A stretch of 44,488 nucleotides of DNA from assembly GCA_025363155.1 (NCBI GenBank), contig JANYEL010000029.1, positions 1-44,488 on the forward strand. The letters run 5' to 3'. This DNA is from Moraxellaceae bacterium. GTDB lineage: Bacteria; Pseudomonadota; Gammaproteobacteria; Pseudomonadales; Moraxellaceae. Position 1 is the first letter of the stretch. Each line of letters starts with the position of its first letter. The notes under the pieces were generated by a model, which worked only from the letters and a program-made list of their open reading frames with translations, had not been told where the DNA came from and did no database searches. Below, in pieces: positions 35,567 to 42,119 of this stretch. Made by a program: the position numbers and the translations under genes.

Positions 35567-35619
35567 TAAAGAATATCAATATTTTGTAACACCACACTAT
35601 TTGTTGAATCATCAAACCT

Positions 35620-36360
35620 ATGAAAACTCTTTTTATTTCCGATCTCCATCTCGCTAACGATGAACCACGATTAACTGAAGGTTTTCTTGCGTTGATCGAA
35701 CGTTATGGTTCAGAAATTAGCACCTTATATATTCTCGGTGATTGGTTTGAGTCATGGGTCGGTGATGACGATGATGATCCTTGGCTAAATACAATTACTG
35801 AGCCGCTGAAGGCATTAACTGCATGTGGTGTTTCGATTTGGGTGCAGCATGGCAATCGTGATTTTGTGATTGGTCAGGATTTCTTAGATCGTTTTGGTGG
35901 TCAGTTATTGCCTGAACGCATTACCTTGGTTGAACAGGGTGTGACTTTGCGGATTGAACACGGTGATGCGTTGTGTTTGTCAGATGAAGGCTATCAGGCT
36001 TTTCGCAAGATGAGTCGTGATCCTGCATGGCTTAACCATATGCTGGCTCAACCTTTAGAGATGCGCCGTCAATTGGCTGCGATGATTCGCATGAAAAGCC
36101 AAATGACTCATGCCAATAATGCCAACAATATTGTTGACGTCGATCCTGATGAAGTGATCCGTGTAATTAGCGATGCAGATGGTATGTTGCATGGACATAC
36201 GCATCGTCCGATGGTGCATGAGTTAGTCGGTGAAGATGGTGAGAAAAAGCTGCGCTATGTGTTGGGTGATTGGCGAGTAGATGCTGAGAGTCAGGCAGGC
36301 GAGGCAGTGATTGCTTGGTGGGACGAAGCGGGATTGAGGTTGGATACGTTTAGGTTTTGA
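35620..36360 (+). CDS. lpxH: UDP-2,3-diacylglucosamine diphosphatase LpxH
   Basis: Hydrolyses UDP-2,3-diacylglucosamine to lipid X in lipid A synthesis, at the inner membrane face. Calcineurin-type metal ligands are visible: D8 and H10 (ISDLHL), D41 (LGDWFESW), N79 (HGNRDF), H114 (EHGD), H193 and H195 (GHTHRP). It is 246 residues, as expected. A lipooligosaccharide/lipid A-bearing Gram-negative cell is therefore implied. The ATG has no strong ribosome-binding site. A perfect terminator follows. Confidence 0.95.
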   Translation: MKTLFISDLHLANDEPRLTEGFLALIERYGSEISTLYILGDWFESWVGDDDDDPWLNTITEPLKALTACGVSIWVQHGNRDFVIGQDFLDRFGGQLLPERITLVEQGVTLRIEHGDALCLSDEGYQAFRKMSRDPAWLNHMLAQPLEMRRQLAAMIRMKSQMTHANNANNIVDVDPDEVIRVISDADGMLHGHTHRPMVHELVGEDGEKKLRYVLGDWRVDAESQAGEAVIAWWDEAGLRLDTFRF

Positions 36361-36399
36361 TTGAATAGTTTAAATTTAAGCTATCCGAAATATTCAAAC

Positions 36400-36431
36400 A
36401 AAAAGGTCAGACATATGTCTGACCTTTTTTT
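36400..36431. terminator. Perfectly symmetrical terminator after lpxH
   Basis: AAAAGGTCAGAC and GTCTGACCTTTT form a perfect stem around ATAT, with A and T runs on either side. It ends lpxH. Confidence 0.92.
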
Positions 36432-36516
36432 AATCAATCAGTAGTGTTGAAGTATTGTAATAAAAATCATATTGTGTGTTAATTAAATGTAATTTTATAT
36501 AAATAAATGGTGCTAA

Positions 36517-36933
36517 ATGAAAAATAATATTGTTGCTGCATTCGTAATTGCAATTGTCGTTTTTGGTATTTTAAGAGCAACAAGACATGAACCTAAAGCA
36601 GATATAAATCAAACTGTTGTCGCCATGAATGCTCAGTTAAAACCACCAGTAGTGATCACTGATGGATTGAGATTAGACAGTATCACTGGGGTAGGTACTT
36701 CTATTGTTGCTAAATATACTGCATTAAATTATAGCGGGTTTGATTTACCTGGGAAAGTGAATCAGATTTTGAAAGTGAGTATGGTAAAAGCAATGTGTGA
36801 TAGTGCATTGAAACAACCACCTCAAATGTTGGAATATCTCGAAAAACAACATATCAGTTTTAGTGCAAAATTTTATAATAATACAGGAATGATTCTTTCT
36901 ACTTTTGAAGCCAAAGCTGAAGATTGTCGTTAA
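36517..36933 (+). CDS. Uncharacterised single-pass membrane protein
   Basis: 138 residues. One N-terminal membrane helix (MKNNIVAAFVIAIVVFGILR) carries a soluble domain on the outer face (about 30-138), with two Cys (about 93 and 137) that could pair. I recognise no family. The ATG has weak support (GGTGCTAA). It is A/T-rich and followed after 30 bases by another membrane gene in the same direction, so the two may be cotranscribed. No neighbour explains its role. Confidence 0.65.
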   Translation: MKNNIVAAFVIAIVVFGILRATRHEPKADINQTVVAMNAQLKPPVVITDGLRLDSITGVGTSIVAKYTALNYSGFDLPGKVNQILKVSMVKAMCDSALKQPPQMLEYLEKQHISFSAKFYNNTGMILSTFEAKAEDCR

Positions 36934-36963
36934 TTTTTAAGTCTTTACAAATTATGAGTTTCT

Positions 36964-37323
36964 ATGCGTAAGAATAATTTAAGAATACAACAAGATGATA
37001 CGGGCAACCTAAAATTGCTGCGCGATGGTCAGAAAATGATGATTTACACTTTACTTGCGAGTTTAATCATCAATTCAACTTTGAGACGAGATCCAGATGA
37101 GGTGCTTTACTTTTTATCGATCTTTGTTGCGATTGTTGCAGTCATGGGTGTTTTAAAAGTCGGTAAAGGTTTGGCACTTGAGACATGGCAAAAAGTTTTA
37201 GCTGCGTTGGCGATGTTTATTCCGGGAGTTAGCATCATTGTTATGATTGTGCTGAATGTTAAGGCAACTCGTATTTTAAGGTTTGCTGGCTATGAGGTAG
37301 GTTTTTTTGGTGTGAAGGACTGA
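36964..37323 (+). CDS. Uncharacterised small membrane protein
   Basis: 119 residues with a polar N-terminus and three likely membrane helices (about 26-40, 48-63 and 75-97). I recognise no family. It lies 30 bases behind the preceding membrane gene and converges on a small minus-strand ORF. The ATG is preceded by no clear ribosome-binding site, but the ORF is open throughout and the A/T-rich composition fits a real gene of this segment. Confidence 0.6.
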   Translation: MRKNNLRIQQDDTGNLKLLRDGQKMMIYTLLASLIINSTLRRDPDEVLYFLSIFVAIVAVMGVLKVGKGLALETWQKVLAALAMFIPGVSIIVMIVLNVKATRILRFAGYEVGFFGVKD

Positions 37324-37333
37324 CTTAATGGGT

Positions 37334-37522
37334 TTATTCACGCCAGCTTTTAAGAGTAGAAAATATCGCTAATACAAATACAATGAAAAATAGAGAAAAA
37401 CCAATAAGCATTAATACAGCATTTTTGACGTACATTGAAAAGAGAATAATAGGAACAACAACATAAACCCCAAATAAGAAAATATAAATATAGAGTTGTT
37501 TTCCTACAATTTTTTTCTTCAT
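37334..37522 (-). CDS. Small two-helix membrane protein coupled to nudC
   Basis: 62 residues with two membrane helices (about 8-29 and 33-55), Lys-rich N-terminus and a short C-terminal tail. Its ATG overlaps the nudC stop (ATGA), so it is probably translated by coupling. The overlap and hydrophobic periodicity support a real gene, but the short length leaves doubt. Its function is unknown. Confidence 0.55.
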   Translation of the reverse strand: MKKKIVGKQLYIYIFLFGVYVVVPIILFSMYVKNAVLMLIGFSLFFIVFVLAIFSTLKSWRE

Positions 37523-38328
37523 GTTTTTACGTTAATAATCTGCTCAATGATCCGATTCGCAATCGATCCTGACGGTGGTAACAATGGCAATTGATCGAAT
37601 GGATAAAACGCTGCTTCTGAAATTTCATCTTCTTGCAGCACTAACTCGCCACCGGCATATTCAGCTTGAAATCCAATCATGATATTGGATGGAAAAGGCC
37701 AAGGCTGGCTGCTCATATAGCGGATATTTTTAACATCGACGCCAACTTCTTCTTTCACTTCGCGCGCGACAGCCTGCTCTAACGTTTCGCCTACTTCAAC
37801 AAAACCAGCAATTAAGCTAAACATCGGAATCGTAAAACGAGGGGATCTTGCAAGAAGGATGCTGGGTTGATTACCCTCGTCATGCCGAGTAATCGCAACG
37901 ATCACGCAGGGCTGTAAACGTGGATACTGCGTATATTCACATGCAGGGCAGACCATGGCGAATTCATTCGCATGTCGAATCGTTTTTTCACCGCAATTGC
38001 TACAAAAGCGATGATTACGTTGCCACAGCAATAATTGAATTGCACGAGATGCACGTTCAAATTCAGCCGTTGACCATTTAGTCAGCACATGGCGTAAGTG
38101 AATAAGCGAGAAACCCTGAATCTCATGATCTTCAGGTACCGCGCGTGCGACATAGCGAATGCCATTCGCTTCAACAACCAACAAATCATCCAATTCCATT
38201 TCTTGCAAATTAGGCAATAGATTTTGCTCATCCACAAAAATCGAATTTTCGTGAATCAGTAAGCCTTTGATTTGGATGTTTGAAATGATTGATTCGTTTA
38301 TGGATGGGTCTATTGGATGGACTGCCAC
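37519..38328 (-). CDS. nudC: NAD(+) diphosphatase NudC
   Basis: Nudix hydrolase that splits NAD(H) and removes the NAD cap from RNA. A four-Cys zinc site (C109, C112, C127, C130 in FCSNCGE and VCPACEY) precedes the Nudix box GFVEVGETLEQAVAREVKEE with VGV (165-187), and SQPWPFP (197-203), the motif that sets NudC apart in the family. The frame is open to a TTG at 38349, but the GTG at 38328 follows GAAGGAAG at good distance and is preferred (269 residues). It is cotranscribed with the 62-residue membrane ORF downstream. Confidence 0.93.
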   Translation of the reverse strand: MAVHPIDPSINESIISNIQIKGLLIHENSIFVDEQNLLPNLQEMELDDLLVVEANGIRYVARAVPEDHEIQGFSLIHLRHVLTKWSTAEFERASRAIQLLLWQRNHRFCSNCGEKTIRHANEFAMVCPACEYTQYPRLQPCVIVAITRHDEGNQPSILLARSPRFTIPMFSLIAGFVEVGETLEQAVAREVKEEVGVDVKNIRYMSSQPWPFPSNIMIGFQAEYAGGELVLQEDEISEAAFYPFDQLPLLPPSGSIANRIIEQIINVKT

Positions 38329-38436
38329 AACGGAACTTCCTTCGAGCAAAGAGAAAACAAATGAGGGAGTTAGAGAATATTTGTATTTGCAGTACTCACA
38401 TAAACTTAATATGAATACTGCTCTAAAAGACCTGAG

Positions 38437-40152
38437 TTAAGCCGCTGATTTAACAGGGTAACCTAATTTAGCTAAACCAGTTTCACCATATCCATAAGGC
38501 TGTTCGCCTGCTGGTTTTTTAGTTGCAATGCCTTCAAGCACATAATCAACAGACACAATTGCATCAGTCAGATGAGCAATAGACTCAGCATCTGGTTGAT
38601 GGTCAGGATTAAACTGTTCTTTAATATAATTTGCCGCAGTTTGTAGGATTGCTTCACCACGTGGTGCGCTCAAAAACGCCATCGCGCCAGCTACAGACTC
38701 ACAGATATCTGCAACCCCTTCAAGTTTTTGAACATCGTTATTGTTATCCAAATAACCGAGTAGGGCTTGCATGACGGTTGTGAGGTTCGCACGACTTTCT
38801 GTAACCAATAAATTGCGAGCTTCAATCAGTTGATGCAATGAAACACGTAGATTCGTGAATGGTGACATCACGACGCCAGGAGTATGCGTTTGCTCCATCA
38901 GAATGATGGCATTTTCACTATCCAGAAGGCGATCCATCAGCGTGTTGATTTGATTTTCATCAGGCATTTTTGGCCAGTTTGCAACTTGGCTTGATTGATC
39001 AACAAGGCCTTTTCCTGCTTGGCTTAAAGTTAATACTTCCAACGTTTGACCCAGCTCTTTTAACTGTAAGCTGAGGTTAGTTAAAGCGTCATCTTGTTGT
39101 TCGTCATTAACGATTAAATCAACTTGTTCTTTAATCTTAATAATATTTTCGTGAACCAACTGACTCACTTCGTGCACAACGGCTTGATCAGGGCCAAACA
39201 AAAACTGTTTGTGATCGAGTACATCACGATCAGGTTTAATTGTTGTCGACAAACCGAGGGCAGTCAGTGCGGTATTAGATGATTCTGGCGAAATTGCAGT
39301 CATTGTCAATAAATCTGCAATCGCACTGGTCTGAGAAAGGCGGCTAATTGCATCACTCTTGCGTGCAATACGACGTTCCATTTGTGCAAGGATACGTTTA
39401 CGACCATCGCTTAAAAAGGTATTTTGATCAAGTGTAGCAATTACTTGTTTAGCGATTTGCCAATAAAGTCCTTCTGCATTTTGTGGTTCACGGTCTGCGA
39501 TATGTCCGACCGCTGTTTGCATATAATTGAAATCGTTTGCTTTGGCTTTTTTCTGTAAAAGATTACTTAAACCAGTTTGAAATAGACGTGCTAAATGAAC
39601 ACGATCTTTATCCTGTGTTTTTTCAGTAATTGCTGAAGGCTTAACAAGAACCGATAGATTTCTCTGAATTAAACCGTCATCAATATGATGGAGAAGGAAC
39701 TGACCTTCAGTGATCATTGGTTTGTTAAGTAGTCTATTGATTTTATTGGTAATCGGTAGAAGTAGTTGCGGTGACAATGTCTCACGCAGTAAAACGAATT
39801 CAAGGTAACGTGAAAGGGTCATCAAACCTTCACTGAGTGCAGTAATTTGACTGTCATCAGCTGAATCTGCATGCTCGCAAATATGCACGAGGATGAGTTG
39901 AATCGCATCACATAACTCAATTGCGCCATCCATTTGCAACAGGCGCAGAATGCCACTGACTTGCTTGATGGAATCGGCTGAATCAAAAAGACCCACAGTA
40001 TTACTTTGGTCTTCCATAAAAAGATTTAAAGCTGCTTCAACTTGATTGATTGACGCGTCAATTTCTGACTTCACAATATGTAGTGAAGAAATATCAAAAT
40101 GCTGCTCATGATGGAGAGATTTAGAATCTTGTGTGTTATTTGATGCAGACAT
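38437..40152 (-). CDS. fimL: FimL-like scaffold protein (type IV pilus/virulence regulation)
   Basis: 571-residue, mostly helical soluble protein. Its N-terminal region (about 23-125; VKSEIDASINQVEAALNLFM, SADSIKQVSGILRLLQMDGA, and LSEGLMTLSRYLEFV) resembles FimL of Pseudomonas, itself like the HPt-rich N-terminus of ChpA but lacking phospho-accepting His. FimL promotes cAMP signalling and type IV pilus function, interacting with the polar hub. In Pseudomonas fimL lies in the same region as rnhA, dnaQ and mltD, as here, which supports the call. The start ATG follows AAAGGG. No His of the HPt type was seen in the matching positions. Confidence 0.8.
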   Translation of the reverse strand: MSASNNTQDSKSLHHEQHFDISSLHIVKSEIDASINQVEAALNLFMEDQSNTVGLFDSADSIKQVSGILRLLQMDGAIELCDAIQLILVHICEHADSADDSQITALSEGLMTLSRYLEFVLLRETLSPQLLLPITNKINRLLNKPMITEGQFLLHHIDDGLIQRNLSVLVKPSAITEKTQDKDRVHLARLFQTGLSNLLQKKAKANDFNYMQTAVGHIADREPQNAEGLYWQIAKQVIATLDQNTFLSDGRKRILAQMERRIARKSDAISRLSQTSAIADLLTMTAISPESSNTALTALGLSTTIKPDRDVLDHKQFLFGPDQAVVHEVSQLVHENIIKIKEQVDLIVNDEQQDDALTNLSLQLKELGQTLEVLTLSQAGKGLVDQSSQVANWPKMPDENQINTLMDRLLDSENAIILMEQTHTPGVVMSPFTNLRVSLHQLIEARNLLVTESRANLTTVMQALLGYLDNNNDVQKLEGVADICESVAGAMAFLSAPRGEAILQTAANYIKEQFNPDHQPDAESIAHLTDAIVSVDYVLEGIATKKPAGEQPYGYGETGLAKLGYPVKSAA

Positions 40153-40383
40153 ATCCCTTTCCTATGCGTTGTCGGTGTTGCTATCCATTTTTGCTGGTCA
40201 ATCATGGCACGATAAACAGTACAACTCAATATAGAAAAACCATAATCAATTGAATAGTTTTTATCATTTTTGTGACTCAGTGAGCATAATGCTTTTGTCC
40301 AGTAAGAGCCATAGATTTTAAATTAAACTTATAGAAATTTTACTTTAAAATCATCACTATGAACTCTGTATTTCCCTAATCAA

Positions 40384-41901
40384 TTATGAGTCTTGCTGTG
40401 TCGTTTCAAGTTTATGCCAAATTGAAACTGGACCACCTTTGCCACCATCCATCTGTTTCAACCATGCATTATGCAATTCAAGTTCATCATCATGGGCTTT
40501 AACTACGGATAGGCTGCGCTTTACCAACTTACGCGCTTGTGATGTATTTGCATCATTTTCTTCACTACTGTCCATATCCAGTTTGACTTGACCACCAGTC
40601 AACAACAAATAGACATCGGCAAGGATTTCAGCATCAAGCAATGCACCGTGAAAAGTACGGTCGCGTTCTTTGACTTCGTAGCGTTTTGCCAGTGCATCCA
40701 AATTATTTTTTTGACCAGGATGCTTGCGCTTTGCCATGGCGAGCGTATCGGTGACGGTGACAATATCTGACAGGGGCGCGTGTCCTGCCATTTGCATTTC
40801 TGCATCCAAGAACTTCATGTCAAAGCTTGCATTGTGGGCAATGACTTCTGTGCCCTGCAAGAATGCAACGAGTTCAGCGACAACATCTTTGAATAAAGGC
40901 TTATCAAAGAGAAACGCATCACTCAGTCCATGAATATTTTCAGATTCGCCGACAAGGCGTTGAGGGTTCAGATAAACGTGCAGAGAATTGCCAGTTAATT
41001 TACGATTAACCAGTTCAATCACACCAATTTCAACAATACGGTCACCCGTTTTTGGATCAAAACCAGTCGTTTCCGTATCTAATATGAGCTGTCGTTTTCC
41101 ACTAGTCGTGAACGCATCTAAACGCTTGGTGTTATGGGTGCGCACGATGCCTTGTGGTGCTGAATCCTCCGCTTTCACTTCATCTTCAATTTTCTCTTCA
41201 TCAAACAATTGTGCTTCTGGCTCAAGCGTTTCATTGATTTCGTTGGCTTCAAACTCTGCCTGATCTTCAGCCGCAAACCATTCTGGTTCATCCAACAGCT
41301 CATCTTGATCGCTTTCTTCCGGCGGCAACAACAAATCCATTAAAGAAGTGGAGGGTGCTGTTTTAGCAACCTTTGTGATCGATGGTATTTTTGGTGTGAT
41401 CTCTGAGGCAATCGTTTGGGATTTATTTGTTGAAAATGCTAATGAAGCACCTTGCGTTTCTAAGCCTTGATTAGCCAGTTGATCGGCTTTTTCATTGCCA
41501 GCATGTCCTGCGTGGCCTTTGATCCAGCGCCAATCAATTTTACGATGTTGACTGAGTTGATCGAGTTTTTGCCACAAATCAGCATTTTTGACTGCGCCGC
41601 CATCACTTTTACGCCAATTTTTCTTTTTCCAGCCATGAATCCATTCACTAATGCCTTTTTGCACATAACTCGAATCCGTCCACACAGTGACAGGGATTTG
41701 TGCGTCAGTGCGTGCTAAACCTTCAATCGCCGCCATGAGTTCCATGCGATTGTTGGTGGTTTCTGGTTCGCCACCACAAAATTCAGCAGTCTGACTGTCA
41801 GCATATTCAACATAGACGCCCCAGCCACCTTTTCCTGGATTGCCACGGCAAGCACCATCAACATATAGCGTGTTTGATTGAGTCGTGGCGGGCTGTGTCA
41901 T
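40384..41901 (-). CDS. rnhA-dnaQ: Fused ribonuclease HI - DNA polymerase III epsilon subunit
   Basis: One 505-residue ORF with two enzyme domains. RNase HI (about 9-145) has D15, E54, D76, H130 and D140 (VDGACRGNPG, NNRMELMA, WTDSSYV, IKGHAGHAGNEKAD). The epsilon proofreading exonuclease (about 268-440) has D275 and E277 (LDTETTGFD), D361 (AHNASFDMKF), H418 and D423 (HGALLDAE). A very acidic, Ser-Pro-rich linker of about 120 residues (145-265; EESDQDELLDEPEWFAAEDQ) joins them. In most bacteria these are two genes. I recall the same fusion in Acinetobacter and relatives but could not check. The frame is open to a TTG at 41913; ATG 41901 is chosen. Confidence 0.93.
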   Translation of the reverse strand: MTQPATTQSNTLYVDGACRGNPGKGGWGVYVEYADSQTAEFCGGEPETTNNRMELMAAIEGLARTDAQIPVTVWTDSSYVQKGISEWIHGWKKKNWRKSDGGAVKNADLWQKLDQLSQHRKIDWRWIKGHAGHAGNEKADQLANQGLETQGASLAFSTNKSQTIASEITPKIPSITKVAKTAPSTSLMDLLLPPEESDQDELLDEPEWFAAEDQAEFEANEINETLEPEAQLFDEEKIEDEVKAEDSAPQGIVRTHNTKRLDAFTTSGKRQLILDTETTGFDPKTGDRIVEIGVIELVNRKLTGNSLHVYLNPQRLVGESENIHGLSDAFLFDKPLFKDVVAELVAFLQGTEVIAHNASFDMKFLDAEMQMAGHAPLSDIVTVTDTLAMAKRKHPGQKNNLDALAKRYEVKERDRTFHGALLDAEILADVYLLLTGGQVKLDMDSSEENDANTSQARKLVKRSLSVVKAHDDELELHNAWLKQMDGGKGGPVSIWHKLETTQQDS

Positions 41902-42119
41902 AAGAGTATCCAATTGTGCGCTAAGTACATGAGTCTAATTTGCGGGGTCATTATGCCGTATTTTCTTGGTTTTGCGCGTACGATTATTCAGCAAAAATGA
42001 ATGGGAACGTACATTTGGGCAACATTCGCTTACGAGCAATTCAGTCATGAGTATTGGTTGCGAGAGCATTATCAGTCTACAATTAAGAGTCTGAATGCGT
42101 TGAACTGGAAAAACTATAC

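Noticed and set aside
35443-35649. 68-codon minus-strand ORF over the repeat and terminator
   Set aside because: It consists of the palindromic repeat and the cyclophilin terminator and runs into lpxH; not a gene.
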